Shown here piece after piece: positions 34,354 through 43,940 of a stretch of 64,000 nucleotides of DNA. Position 1 is the stretch's first letter, and every line of letters starts with the position of its first letter. The translations under genes and the position numbers were made by a program. Where the stretch lies: NCBI GenBank assembly GCA_900544135.1, contig UQTU01000003.1, positions 62,001 to 126,000 of the forward strand. The letters run 5' to 3'. The DNA is from an uncultured Collinsella sp. GTDB lineage: Bacteria; Actinomycetota; Coriobacteriia; Coriobacteriales; Coriobacteriaceae. The notes below the pieces were generated by a model. The model did not search any database, was not told the DNA's origin, and worked only from the letters and a program-made list of their open reading frames with translations.

Positions 34354-34387
34354 GTGTATATAACCGGTAAGCACAGTATATATACAC
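34354..34387. promoter_or_regulatory. Inverted repeat, likely GntR/YtrA operator
   Basis: GTGTATATA (34354–34362) and TATATACAC (34379–34387) are exact inverted copies separated by 16 bases including ACCGGT. The site is 28 bases upstream of the GntR start codon, where autorepression by YtrA-type regulators is normal. Confidence 0.6.
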
Positions 34388-34406
34388 TATGTACAGTTAC
34401 GCAAGA

Positions 34407-34456
34407 GACAAATTCGGATTGGGCCGGCTACCCAGGCCCCAACTGATGAATTTGTC
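34407..34456. repeat. Nested inverted repeat in the prfC upstream region
   Basis: GACAAATTC / GAATTTGTC (9 bp, perfect) encloses a second imperfect pairing TTGGGCC / GGCCCCAA. The whole could form a 50-nt branched hairpin or a regulator site. It lies between the divergent GntR and prfC genes, 86 bases before the prfC start. Confidence 0.5.
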
Positions 34457-34541
34457 CTGATAGGTGCCCTGCGGCGAGGTTTCGCGGCTACAATGGTGCG
34501 GTTACAACGACGTAATGCACTCAATGCAAGAAAGGATCCGC

Positions 34542-36155
<1,614 letters not shown>

Positions 36156-36161
36156 CGCATC

Positions 36162-36191
36162 GGCGCGGTGGCCCTGCGGGGCTGCCGCGCC
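36162..36191 (+). terminator. GC-rich hairpin after prfC
   Basis: A 13-bp stem (GGCGCGGTGGCCC / GGGCTGCCGCGCC with two G·U pairs) and a TGCG loop, seven bases past the prfC stop. It is followed by GGTTGCTTGCC rather than a T-run, so it is a weak terminator candidate. Confidence 0.5.
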
Positions 36192-36255
36192 GGTTGCTTG
36201 CCTGATGCCGTGTGAGCGGCTATCATACCCACCGTCGTCTCAAGACCGGGGCGTC

Positions 36256-36284
36256 CGAGCAGTTCGGGTCCGATATCCTGCTCG
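36256..36284 (+). promoter_or_regulatory. Leader hairpin before the VUT transporter gene
   Basis: CGAGCAG / CTGCTCG (7 bp) closes a 15-base loop, followed by GTTAAACCTAAAACCAAAGGAG, which contains the ribosome binding site. A structured leader before a queuosine-precursor transporter could be a riboswitch, but no known preQ1 class was recognised. Confidence 0.35.
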
Positions 36285-36311
36285 TTAAACCTAAAACCAA
36301 AGGAGTACATA

Positions 36312-37034
36312 ATGATCAAGAAGGTCATGGAGGACTACAAGGTCCTGTTGCGGAGCATTCCCGCGGCAACGGTTTCGCTGTTTCTCGTGAGCGTCATCAT
36401 GATGAACCTGCTGGCCAACAAAGAGCTCATCAGCCTGCCGTATCTGGCGCTCGACTGCGGCTTTGTGGTGAGCTGGGTTTCGTTTTTGTGCCAGGACATG
36501 ATTTGCAAGCGCTTTGGCGCCAAGGCATCCATCAAAATCTCTATCCTCGCGCTGCTGGTCAACTTGGCCGTGAGCCTGTGCTTTTGGGCATGCTCGCTCA
36601 CGCCCGGCATGTGGGGCGCCTACTACGACACGGGCATGATCGAGGTCAACACTGCCCTTAACGCCACCATCGGCGGCACCTGGTACGTGGTGCTTGGCTC
36701 TTCGCTGGCAATGCTCGTTTCTGCCGTGGTTAACTCCACGCTCAACCAGTCGCTCGGCCGTATGCTCAAAAAGAATAACTTTGCGAGCTTCGCCTTCCGC
36801 TCCTATGTGTCCACGGGCATCGGTCAGTTTATCGACAACCTGGTCTTTGCCATTGTGGTGAGCCACACGTTCTTTGGTTGGACGTGGGTACAGGTCCTTA
36901 TGTGCTCGCTGACCGGCGCTGTTGCCGAGCTGCTGTGCGAGGTCTTCCTGAGCCCCGTGGGCTACAAGGTTGTGCGTGGCTGGGAGCGTGAGAATGTGGG
37001 CGCCGAGTACCTCGAGCGCCACGCAACCGCCTAA
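36312..37034 (+). CDS. VUT family protein, putative queuosine precursor transporter
   Basis: 240 aa with about six membrane helices. SLFLVSVIMMNLLANKELI at the N-terminus, SFLCQDMICKRFGAKAS, and IGQFIDNLVFAIVV in the C-terminal half match the VUT/YhhQ family (Vut_1), which takes up preQ0/preQ1 or queuine for tRNA modification. The loop DMICKRFG corresponds to the family's conserved acidic-aromatic motif. The AAAGGAG site is ideal. The next gene is an SDR 9 bases away, so they share an mRNA, though no functional link is obvious. Confidence 0.83.
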   Translation: MIKKVMEDYKVLLRSIPAATVSLFLVSVIMMNLLANKELISLPYLALDCGFVVSWVSFLCQDMICKRFGAKASIKISILALLVNLAVSLCFWACSLTPGMWGAYYDTGMIEVNTALNATIGGTWYVVLGSSLAMLVSAVVNSTLNQSLGRMLKKNNFASFAFRSYVSTGIGQFIDNLVFAIVVSHTFFGWTWVQVLMCSLTGAVAELLCEVFLSPVGYKVVRGWERENVGAEYLERHATA

Positions 37035-37043
37035 GGAGCAAGC

Positions 37044-37724
37044 ATGCGGGTTTTGATCACGGGTGCTTCGGGTGGTATTGGAGCCGCGTGCGTGCAGCGC
37101 TTTTTGGACGAGGGTCACGAGGTCGTGGGCTTTGATCTGCTGCCGGCGGCGGTCGAACACGAGCGCTACCGCCATCTGATCGTTGATGTATGCGAGCCGG
37201 ACTCGTTTCCAGGCGACCTTGAGCCTCAGGTAATCGTGAACGTTGCCGGTGTACAGGATTCGGCCGACGACATTGCCGCCAACCTGCGTGGCACCATCAA
37301 CGTGACCGAGCGCTACGCCTTTGTGGGAGAGGGGCTTGCCGCCAAGCCGGCGCCGGCTATCAAATCCGTGGTCAATGTGGGGTCGGCGAGCGGACATACG
37401 GGATCGGAGTTTCCTGCCTATGCTGCCAGCAAGGGCGGCGTTATCGCCTACACCAAAAACCTTGCAAACCGCCTGGCGCCGCAGGCCATCGCCAACAGTG
37501 TGGACCCGGGCGGCGTTATCACGCCGCTCAACCGTTGCGTGATGGAAGACGAATACCTGTGGAACCAGATTATGGAGCTCACGCCGCTTAAACGCTGGGC
37601 CACCGCCCAAGAGATCGCCGAGTGGATCTACTTTGCGGGCGTGACCAACCGGTTTATGACCGGGCAGAGCCTGCTGATCGATGGCGGCGAGGCCGGCCGC
37701 ACACAATTTATTTGGCCCGAATAG
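37044..37724 (+). CDS. Short-chain dehydrogenase/reductase
   Basis: 226 aa. The cofactor motif GASGGIGA is at residues 7–14, NVAG near 70–73, the catalytic Ser in NVGSASGHTG near 112–121, and YAASK near 125–129. The C-terminal TGQSLLIDGGEAG is typical of classical SDRs. FDLLP after β2 suggests NAD(H) preference through the Asp. The protein is about 25 residues shorter than the usual 250 because the αC–αD region is short. The substrate is unknown. Confidence 0.88.
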   Translation: MRVLITGASGGIGAACVQRFLDEGHEVVGFDLLPAAVEHERYRHLIVDVCEPDSFPGDLEPQVIVNVAGVQDSADDIAANLRGTINVTERYAFVGEGLAAKPAPAIKSVVNVGSASGHTGSEFPAYAASKGGVIAYTKNLANRLAPQAIANSVDPGGVITPLNRCVMEDEYLWNQIMELTPLKRWATAQEIAEWIYFAGVTNRFMTGQSLLIDGGEAGRTQFIWPE

Positions 37725-37725
37725 G

Positions 37726-37761
37726 AAACGCGCCCGATGGAAAGCTGTCGGGCGCGTTTTT
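37726..37761. terminator. Bidirectional terminator between SDR and ung
   Basis: AAACGCGCCCGA pairs with TCGGGCGCGTTT and is followed by T's on the plus strand and preceded by A's in the arm for the minus strand. It is placed between convergent stops. Confidence 0.85.
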
Positions 37762-37774
37762 GATGTATCGATTT

Positions 37775-38500
37775 TTAGCCGAGGCAAGTCCAGTTGACGG
37801 GGGTCGAGCCGTGCTGTTCGAGTAGCCGATTGGCTGCCGAGAAGGGACGCGACCCCATAAAAGCGGGGAGTTCTGCCGTGGCACGGTTTGCCGAAAGCGG
37901 CGAGGGATGCGTAGAGGCCAGGCAGAACTTGCCGCTTTCCCTGCCCGCGCCGGTCGCGGCGAGCTTGCCCTCGACCATCTGCTGGGCAAAGCGGCCCCAT
38001 GCCAAAAAGACGACCGGCTGGGGCAGCTGGCAGCAGCGTTCGATAACGTAGTCGGTAAGGGTGCTCCAGCCCAGCTTGACGTGCGAGTTCGCGGCATGCT
38101 CGCGCACGGTGAGCGTAGTGTTGAGGAGCAGGACGCCCTGTTGTGCCCATGGCGTTAGATCTCCCGTGGCCGGAATGGGGCAACCCAGATCGGCTTTGAG
38201 TTCCTTATAGATGTTGCGCAGGCTCGGCGGCAACTTGGTTTGCGTCGCAGGCACCGAGAACGACAGTCCCATGGCCTGGTTGGGTCCGTGATAGGGGTCT
38301 TGGCCCAAGATGACTACCTTGACCAGGTCGGCCGGCGTGTAGGCGAGGGCATTGAGGATATCGTCTTGTGCTGGGTAGATGGTCTGCTCGGCACGCAGAA
38401 GGGCGATGCGCTCGAGTAGCTGGTTCGTAGTGTCACGTACCGGCTGCGGCGCATCGCCCAACCAAGTTGCTATGTTGCGGTCGCGGGTCGCGGCGTCCAT
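37775..38500 (-). CDS. ung: Uracil-DNA glycosylase (family 1)
   Basis: Removes uracil from DNA in base-excision repair, 241 aa. VVILGQDPYHGPNQAMGLSF carries the water-activating Asp in GQDPYH near residue 66. LLLNTTLTVRE is the uracil-binding Asn region, FLAWGRFAQ follows, and HPSPLSANR is the DNA-intercalation motif with the catalytic His. AAAGGAGCCCC precedes the ATG at 38500. Length and motifs are normal. Confidence 0.96.
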   Translation of the reverse strand: MDAATRDRNIATWLGDAPQPVRDTTNQLLERIALLRAEQTIYPAQDDILNALAYTPADLVKVVILGQDPYHGPNQAMGLSFSVPATQTKLPPSLRNIYKELKADLGCPIPATGDLTPWAQQGVLLLNTTLTVREHAANSHVKLGWSTLTDYVIERCCQLPQPVVFLAWGRFAQQMVEGKLAATGAGRESGKFCLASTHPSPLSANRATAELPAFMGSRPFSAANRLLEQHGSTPVNWTCLG

Positions 38501-38588
38501 GGGGCTCCTTTACGTCAGATGCTCTGTTTGCATCTATTGTAAAGGCGCACCGGTTGCCTTTATGCCGCGGCTACATGAGGAGTGGGGC

Positions 38589-39491
38589 CTACGAGACATG
38601 CTCGGGCGCTCCTGCCATGCGAGCGTGTCCAAGTGCGCGAAGGCGCGGAAGCTCGACGGTTGCCACCATGACGCCGGTGAGGATGAGGGCGGCGCCAAAG
38701 AAGGCGATGGGGCTCAGGACCTCGCCGACCAGGAAGAACGAGAAGACGGCGGAGCAGACTGGCTCGAGCGAGAAGGCGAAGCCGGTGGTCTCGGCAGGTA
38801 CGTGGGGCTGCACGAGTGTCTGGGTGATAAAGCCGTAGGCAGAGCAGATGAGTGCGAGCGCAACGACAACGACGATCTCGTTCGGCGTGTTGGGAAGCGT
38901 GAAGCCGCCAAAGGTGAACGCGGCGATACCCGAGAACAGGCCGCCGAAGCCCAGCTGCCAAACGCCCAAGGCCAGCGGATCGACTTCCTCGACAAAGCGC
39001 TTGGCTACGATAATGTGGCCAGCATAGATAAAGGCCGAGAGCAGCATGATGATCGCGCCGGGGTTTAGGCTGGTAAAGTCGGCGCCCGAGAGCAAAAGCA
39101 TGCCGCAGGTGACGATGGCGGTGCCGATGAGCACCTTGCGCTCGGGAGCGCGACGCAGCAGGGCCGCGTTGGCAAACGGCACGATCACGACCGTCAGGCT
39201 CTGCAAGAAGCCGGCGGTGGAGGCGGAGGTGAGGCTGGAGCCCAGGCACATGCAGGTGATCTCGGTTGCCATGATGGCGCCGATGATGGCGGCGCGGACC
39301 ATCAGGTCACGGTTGATGCGCACCGCGTGCTTGTGGAAGAGCACCAGGCAAGCTGCAAAGGCGATGATGCAGCGCAGCGCAACGATGCTCGTGGCGTTCA
39401 TGCTGTCCATGCCGATCTTCATGAGGGGGTACGAAAAGCCCCATGCGACGGGAACGGAAAATGAGAGCGCGATTGCTTTTTTGCGATCCAT
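38589..39491 (-). CDS. EamA/DMT-family transporter
   Basis: 300 aa with ten predicted membrane helices in two EamA repeats (first begins ALSFSVPVAWGFSYPLMK; second from ~150, PGAIIMLLSAFIYAGHIIVAKR). The motif EPVCSAVFSFFLVGEVLSP near residue 250 is the family's conserved end-of-repeat sequence. Such proteins usually export amino acids or metabolites. It is divergent from a LysR regulator with a candidate LysR box between them, so the two form a likely regulator–exporter pair. AAAGGAG precedes the start. Confidence 0.87.
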   Translation of the reverse strand: MDRKKAIALSFSVPVAWGFSYPLMKIGMDSMNATSIVALRCIIAFAACLVLFHKHAVRINRDLMVRAAIIGAIMATEITCMCLGSSLTSASTAGFLQSLTVVIVPFANAALLRRAPERKVLIGTAIVTCGMLLLSGADFTSLNPGAIIMLLSAFIYAGHIIVAKRFVEEVDPLALGVWQLGFGGLFSGIAAFTFGGFTLPNTPNEIVVVVALALICSAYGFITQTLVQPHVPAETTGFAFSLEPVCSAVFSFFLVGEVLSPIAFFGAALILTGVMVATVELPRLRALGHARMAGAPEHVS

Positions 39492-39571
39492 GGGACTCCT
39501 TTTGTTACAGAACGGTTTCGCAAAAAGGATTCTGCTCCCAGATATGGATGTAGTAAAGCGAATGTATCTTC

Positions 39572-39590
39572 AGTATGATTAAGAAATACT
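39572..39590. promoter_or_regulatory. Candidate LysR-type box between the DMT and LysR genes
   Basis: AGTAT-N9-ATACT is an interrupted dyad of the size bound by LysR regulators. It is in the 158-bp divergent region, 60 bases before the LysR start and 81 bases before the exporter start. It is AT-rich relative to its surroundings. Confidence 0.55.
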
Positions 39591-39649
39591 AATGTAGGTA
39601 GAAAAAGCCCTGGCAAAACGTTTTACAGCTACATCGATGTGGAGGCACG

Positions 39650-40516
39650 ATGGCATCGCGGTATCAGATTGTTTGTATGGCGGTCGATTGCGGCAGCCTG
39701 AAACGTGCGGCCGACGAGCTGGGCTATACGCAAAGCGCGGTGAGCCAGGCCGTCAAGGCGCTCGAGCGCGAGCTGGGCACCACGATTATCGAGCGCGGCA
39801 AGCAAGGCGTCTCGCTTACGCGCGACGGCAAACAGTATCTGCCGTATCTGCGCCAAATCGTAACGGCCGAGGCCGAGCTCGAGGGCAAGCGCCAGGAGTT
39901 GTTGGGGCTTTCGTCGACCGACATTCGCATTGCGACGTTTACCAACGTGAGTCGTACTGTGTTACCGCGTGTGATCCGCGACTTTGGGGCCCTGCATCCG
40001 GGCGTGCACTTTACCCTCAAGCAGGGCGATTACACGCGCAACGCCCAGTGGGTACACGATGGCGTGGTCGACTTTTGCTTTACAGCGCGTGGATTTACCG
40101 AGGGGCTCGAGAAACGCGTGGTCTATCACGACAAGCTGGTGGCGCTGTTGCCAGCCGTCCATCCACTGGCGGCAAAGGAAAAGGTGACGCTTGCCGACCT
40201 GGCGTCCGAACCGTTTGTGCTGCTGGATGAGGGCGAACAGAGCCTGGTGCTCGATGCATTCGCGGCGCATGGGCTGTCGCCGCACGTGACGAGTGAGGTG
40301 ACCGACGACTACACCATCATGGCGATGGTGGAGGAGGGCCTGGGCGTGAGCATGCTCTACCGTCGTACTGTAGAGGGCATGCAAGCCGATATTCATGTGC
40401 GGCCCATCGTGCATGCCCCCTCGCGCGACGTAGTGGCAGCCTGGCGCAGCTGGGATACCATGCCTATCGCCACGAGGCGCTTTATCGACTATATGAGCTC
40501 GCATATCGTCAATTAA
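39650..40516 (+). CDS. LysR-family transcriptional regulator
   Basis: 288 aa. The N-terminal winged helix-turn-helix is at ~3–60 (CGSLKRAADELGYTQSAVSQAVKALERELGTTI), followed by a linker helix (~60–88) and the periplasmic-binding-like effector domain (~90–288) starting IRIATFTNVSRTVLP. It lies divergent to the DMT exporter, the usual arrangement for LysR regulators that control their neighbour. The inducer is unknown. The start ATG at 39650 follows GGAGGCACG. Confidence 0.9.
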   Translation: MASRYQIVCMAVDCGSLKRAADELGYTQSAVSQAVKALERELGTTIIERGKQGVSLTRDGKQYLPYLRQIVTAEAELEGKRQELLGLSSTDIRIATFTNVSRTVLPRVIRDFGALHPGVHFTLKQGDYTRNAQWVHDGVVDFCFTARGFTEGLEKRVVYHDKLVALLPAVHPLAAKEKVTLADLASEPFVLLDEGEQSLVLDAFAAHGLSPHVTSEVTDDYTIMAMVEEGLGVSMLYRRTVEGMQADIHVRPIVHAPSRDVVAAWRSWDTMPIATRRFIDYMSSHIVN

Positions 40517-40543
40517 TGACTAGCGTGGCGTTGAGTGTGGTGA

Positions 40544-41926
40544 TTAGCGGGCTGTCGCTTTGGCTTGCGTCAGACGGTAGGTGTGTGCCGGATGGCAGAG
40601 CAATACCGCCACGACCATAAAGAACGCCGTGGTGCCCAGGCTGATGGGGTAGACCATCATGATGTTCGCAAAGTTGCGGAAGTGCGGGAACACGCAGAAC
40701 ACCCAATAGAAGCGGATGCCGCAGACACAGATCATGGTGATGAGGGCGGGCGTGAGCGAGATACCAAAGCCGCGCAGGTAGCCTGACATGTTTTCGTAGA
40801 ACATGCTAAAGGCGTACGCCGGGAAGATCGAACACACGCGGATATAGCCGATCGAGACGATGTTGGGATCGCTGTTGAACAGCGATAGGATCTCGCGTCC
40901 CAGGCCGACAATAACGATGATCGTGGTGAGTGCAACGATACCGCCTTCGACCAGGCAGACCTTGAGCGTCTTGGTGCAGCGGTCGATCTGGCGGGCGCCG
41001 TGATTTTGTCCCACAAAGGTGGTGCAAGCCTGGCTAAAGCTGTTGAGCAGGTTGTAGCACACGTACTCCAGGCTCATGGCGGCGCTCGAAGCCGCCATGA
41101 CCTCGGTGCCCAGGCTGTTGATGGCAGACTGGATGATGATGTTGGCGACGGCAAAGACGGCGCTTTGGATGCCGGCGGGCAGGCCGATCTTGACGATGCG
41201 CTTGAGGGCGACGGGGTCTAAGCCTAAGTCGCGTGGGGTGACGCGGACGACGGAGTCGGTCTTGAGCAGGCGGATAAAGAGCGTCGCGGCGCTGACGGTG
41301 TAGGCGATGGCGGTGGCGATGGCGACGCCCGCCACACCCCAGTGGAGTACGGGGACAAAGACGAGGTCCAGGCATATGTTGAGGACGGTGGACACGGCAA
41401 GCGCCTGCAGCGGCATGCGGGTGATGCCGACGGAGCGGAAGATCGCGGCCTCAAAGTTGTAAAGCAAAATCGAGGGCATGCTCAGCAAAAAGACGCGTAG
41501 GTAGAGTGAGGCGAGCGGCATGGTCTCAGCGGGAACGTTGAGCGCGGCGAGCATGGGCTCGGCAAAGATCTCGCCCAGGGCGATGACGACAAAGCCCACG
41601 AGCGCCATTAAAATCGAGGTATGGACGGCGCGTTTGACCATGTTCTGATCGTTGCGGCCGATAGCGTTGGCAATGACCACGTTGGAGCCAAGCGACATGC
41701 CGATAAACAGGTTGAGCATAAGACTGGTAAGCGGAACATTGGAGCCGACCGCCGCCATGGCGAGGGTTCCCTGGTCGCCTGAGAAGTTACCGATGATGAC
41801 CGTGGCGATGAGGTTCGATAGCTGCTCCAAGATGCTCGTGGCGGCCACGGGGAAGGCGAACAGGGGAATATTGCGCCACAGCGAGCCGGTGGTCATGTCA
41901 ATGTGCTTAGATGCGGTGTCTGCCAT
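40544..41926 (-). CDS. MATE-family efflux protein
   Basis: 460 aa with twelve hydrophobic helices. FAFPVAATSILEQLSNLIAT, NFEAAIFRSVGITRMPLQAL in repeat 1 and YENMSGYLRGFGISLTPALI in repeat 2 identify the MatE family. It is probably a Na+- or H+-coupled exporter of drugs or metabolites. The start at 41926 (MADTASKHIDM) follows GAGAG on the minus strand. It is convergent with the LysR gene and followed upstream by a dense cluster of GGGAC repeats. Confidence 0.88.
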   Translation of the reverse strand: MADTASKHIDMTTGSLWRNIPLFAFPVAATSILEQLSNLIATVIIGNFSGDQGTLAMAAVGSNVPLTSLMLNLFIGMSLGSNVVIANAIGRNDQNMVKRAVHTSILMALVGFVVIALGEIFAEPMLAALNVPAETMPLASLYLRVFLLSMPSILLYNFEAAIFRSVGITRMPLQALAVSTVLNICLDLVFVPVLHWGVAGVAIATAIAYTVSAATLFIRLLKTDSVVRVTPRDLGLDPVALKRIVKIGLPAGIQSAVFAVANIIIQSAINSLGTEVMAASSAAMSLEYVCYNLLNSFSQACTTFVGQNHGARQIDRCTKTLKVCLVEGGIVALTTIIVIVGLGREILSLFNSDPNIVSIGYIRVCSIFPAYAFSMFYENMSGYLRGFGISLTPALITMICVCGIRFYWVFCVFPHFRNFANIMMVYPISLGTTAFFMVVAVLLCHPAHTYRLTQAKATAR

Positions 41927-41987
41927 ACGCTCTCAATCTCTAATATGCTCTTTCGTGCTTATTTGCGCAGACGATGATACTCCTAAT

Positions 41988-42050
41988 CGACTAGTCGGCA
42001 CTTAGGGACGTTCCTTTTCTGCCGGCAGTTGGGGACACTCCTTCAGACTA
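41988..42050. repeat. Degenerate GGGAC repeat cluster upstream of rlmA
   Basis: Between CGACTAGTCGGC and CAGACTAGTC are AGGGACGTTCCTTTT, CTGCCGGCAG and TTGGGGACACTCC. These look like partial or decayed copies of the GGGAC repeat families, nested next to the intact family 2 copy at 42051–42102. Confidence 0.55.
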
Positions 42051-42102
42051 GTCATTGGGGACGTTCTTAAATGACTAGTCGAACAAGAACGTCCCCAATG
42101 AC
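42051..42102. repeat. GGGGAC inverted repeat, family 2 (copy B)
   Basis: GTCATTGGGGACGTTCTT (42051–42068) pairs exactly with 42085–42102; the spacer contains GACTAGTCG as in copy A at 29.7 kb. It is followed by the shared 21-bp promoter-like flank. Confidence 0.9.
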
Positions 42103-42105
42103 GAG

Positions 42106-42126
42106 GCGGGGGAGGCGTGCGACAAT
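42106..42126 (+). promoter_or_regulatory. Conserved promoter-like flank of family 2 repeat (copy B)
   Basis: GCGGGGGAGGCGTGCGACAAT differs by one base from the flank of copy A. GACAAT would be the -10 element, 36 bases before the rlmA start. Confidence 0.5.
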
Positions 42127-42161
42127 GGTGGGCGTTGTGTTGTTCGCGCTAAGGAGTTGCC

Positions 42162-42977
42162 ATGTTGTTGTGTCCCGTTTGCCATAAGCCATTGGTGGAC
42201 GACGAGCGCGGTGCTGCATGCGCGGGCGGACATCGATTTGACCGTGCGCGCGAGGGCTATCTGTATCTGCTGCGCTCGTCCAAGAGCGGCGACTCCATGG
42301 GCGATCCCAAGTCGCAGGCGCGCAGCCGTCGTGACTTTCTGAACCGCGGATACTATGCGCCGTTGCGCGACGCAATGGTCGAGCTGGTGCGCGAGCAGGT
42401 GTCTGGGCGTGCAACGTCTGCGAATGGCCCCATGACGCTGCTCGATATTTGCTGCGGCGAGGGCTACTACACCAGTGCCATGGGCGCGGTACCGGGCGTG
42501 GATGCTTATGGCTTTGACCTGGGTAAAGAGATGGTGCGCCTTGCCGCCAAGCGCGGCGATGCGACCTACTTCGTGGCCAACATGAAGGATATCCCCGTGG
42601 CCGATGGTGCCTTCGATATGGTGACCGAGCTCTTTGCCCCCTTTAACGAGCGCGAGTTTGCCCGCGTGCTGGCACCCGAGGGCTCTCTCTACACCGTGGC
42701 GCCGGGTGCCCGTCATCTCTTTGGGCTCAAGGAGGTGCTCTACGATACGCCGTACCTTAACGACGAGAAGCTGCCGCAGACCACCGAGCTCGAGTTAATC
42801 GGAACGCAGCGGGTGACAACTTCTATCACCCTCCAGACGCAGGCCGATATCGAGGCAGTGTTCCAGATGACGCCCTACTACTACCGCACGCGCCCTGCCG
42901 ACAAAGAGCGCCTGGCAAACCTGGAAACCCTTCAGACCGATATCGACTTCATCATCGCCGAGTACCGTCACAGCTAA
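42162..42977 (+). CDS. rlmA: 23S rRNA (guanine-N1)-methyltransferase RlmA family
   Basis: 271 aa. The N-terminal zinc finger (CPVCHKPL…CAGGHRFD) is the RlmA hallmark and is followed by AREGYLYLL and a class I SAM domain with LLDICCGEGYYT near residue 93. FAPFNEREFARVLAPEG and GLKEVLYDTPY follow, as in RlmA(I/II). It methylates a guanine in 23S helix 35; in some Gram-positives this affects macrolide binding. RlmA(I) versus RlmA(II) cannot be decided by eye. AAGGAG precedes the ATG. Confidence 0.9.
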   Translation: MLLCPVCHKPLVDDERGAACAGGHRFDRAREGYLYLLRSSKSGDSMGDPKSQARSRRDFLNRGYYAPLRDAMVELVREQVSGRATSANGPMTLLDICCGEGYYTSAMGAVPGVDAYGFDLGKEMVRLAAKRGDATYFVANMKDIPVADGAFDMVTELFAPFNEREFARVLAPEGSLYTVAPGARHLFGLKEVLYDTPYLNDEKLPQTTELELIGTQRVTTSITLQTQADIEAVFQMTPYYYRTRPADKERLANLETLQTDIDFIIAEYRHS

Positions 42978-42978
42978 C

Positions 42979-43013
42979 ACCTACCAAATAGGGACAGGTT
43001 TATTTTGGCAGGT
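42979..43013. repeat. GGGACAGGTTTATTTT repeat, family 3 (copy A)
   Basis: ACCTACCAAAT then AGGGACAGGTTTATTTTGGC and AGGT: arms ACC(T)(A)CCAAA / TTTTGGCAGGT with one mismatch. The 23-base segment from GGGACAGG to GCAGGT is identical at 63.6 kb. It starts two bases after the rlmA stop. Confidence 0.85.
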
Positions 43014-43030
43014 TTTATCTGGGCAAACGT

Positions 43031-43066
43031 AAAGGGCCGACCGCGGAGATGCGCGATCGGCCCTTT
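43031..43066. terminator. Bidirectional terminator after rlmA
   Basis: A 15-bp stem AAAGGGCCGACCGCG / CGCGATCGGCCCTTT with one mismatch and a six-base loop, flanked by A's on the left and TTTT on the right, between convergent genes. Confidence 0.85.
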
Positions 43067-43104
43067 TTAGTTGCTTGGCTGCAGAGGTTATGAGAAGCGA
43101 GCGC

Positions 43105-43506
43105 TTACAGGCGGTCCTTGTTTTCGGCCTTAACGGCGTGCGCCTGCTGAACAAAGAACAGGTCGTACACCACGATGACAAAGGCGCCAAAGTTGATGGC
43201 GTCGCCGCCAAACGCGGGAAGCGTGAGCACCGCCTGGGCAAGCGTGGCGACTGCAGCAACGATACCGAGTTTAAACGCGCCGTCAACCTGCGAAGGCTTG
43301 TTGGCACCCTTGATGCCCGCAACGCCCGCGGCAAGATCGATGAGGCCCTTGGCGATAATCACGGCCGCGGCGAGCATGGCGTTCGATCCGTAGGTGGACT
43401 CGAACTTGCCGGTCGCGATGCCGGCGATTCCAATGACGAGACTGGCGATGCCCAGAACAAAATAAATCAGGGCAAGGATTTTGAGAGTCTTGCGAGTGAA
43501 GCTCAT
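43105..43506 (-). CDS. Hypothetical four-helix membrane protein
   Basis: 133 aa, almost entirely hydrophobic, with four predicted membrane helices (LALIYFVLGIASLVIGIAG; MLAAAVIIAKGLIDLAAGV; FKLGIVAAVATLAQAVL; FGAFVIVVYDLFFVQQ). It ends in a short charged tail. No catalytic motif is present. It resembles small DUF4345/DoxX-like gut actinobacterial membrane proteins only in general shape, so the function is not assigned. ATG at 43506 (MSFTRKTLK) follows AAAGGACCAGCC; the longer frame is rejected. Confidence 0.72.
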   Translation of the reverse strand: MSFTRKTLKILALIYFVLGIASLVIGIAGIATGKFESTYGSNAMLAAAVIIAKGLIDLAAGVAGIKGANKPSQVDGAFKLGIVAAVATLAQAVLTLPAFGGDAINFGAFVIVVYDLFFVQQAHAVKAENKDRL

Positions 43507-43736
43507 GGCTGGTCCTTTCGATACGAGTACGCCAACCTGGCGCGCCCTATGTGCTGCACATATGGTGAAGCACATTGTAGTTCAACGCGGCGATGCATGC
43601 GCCTGAAAGCGTCTCTTGCCTGCACGGTTCAACCTTTCAAAAAGGAAAGCTGGACGTAAGTCAAATCGATGGCAGCGCATGCGCGGCGCTGCGATGATGA
43701 GGCCATGGTAAGAGCTGGACCGAAGGAGGAGCCATG

Positions 43737-43877
43737 ATGTACGGAGTCAAGCAAGTGGATGAGCCGCGGTCGCTGGGAAGGCGCATGAGTGATTCTGTGA
43801 TCGCTGCCGTGTGCACGGTATTGATGGCTGTGCTTTGCATTGGGATGCTGTGGACCATGTCGCATGTGGGACAATAA
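43737..43877 (+). CDS. Small single-pass membrane protein (46 aa)
   Basis: A short gene below usual cut-offs. AAGGAGG at 43723–43729 stands seven bases before the ATG at 43737 (a second ATG is at 43734). The peptide has a charged N-terminal half (KQVDEPRSLGRRMSD) and one hydrophobic helix (VIAAVCTVLMAVLCIGMLW), ending MSHVGQ. The strong ribosome binding site plus an N-in membrane helix support a real small protein. The function is unknown. It precedes rsmJ by 63 bases on the same strand. Confidence 0.6.
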   Translation: MYGVKQVDEPRSLGRRMSDSVIAAVCTVLMAVLCIGMLWTMSHVGQ

Positions 43878-43940
43878 CGGACGGTTGGGTGCCAACTGAG
43901 GTGGCGCTCACGTATTCGTTTTGTTTGCTAAGGAGTGTCC

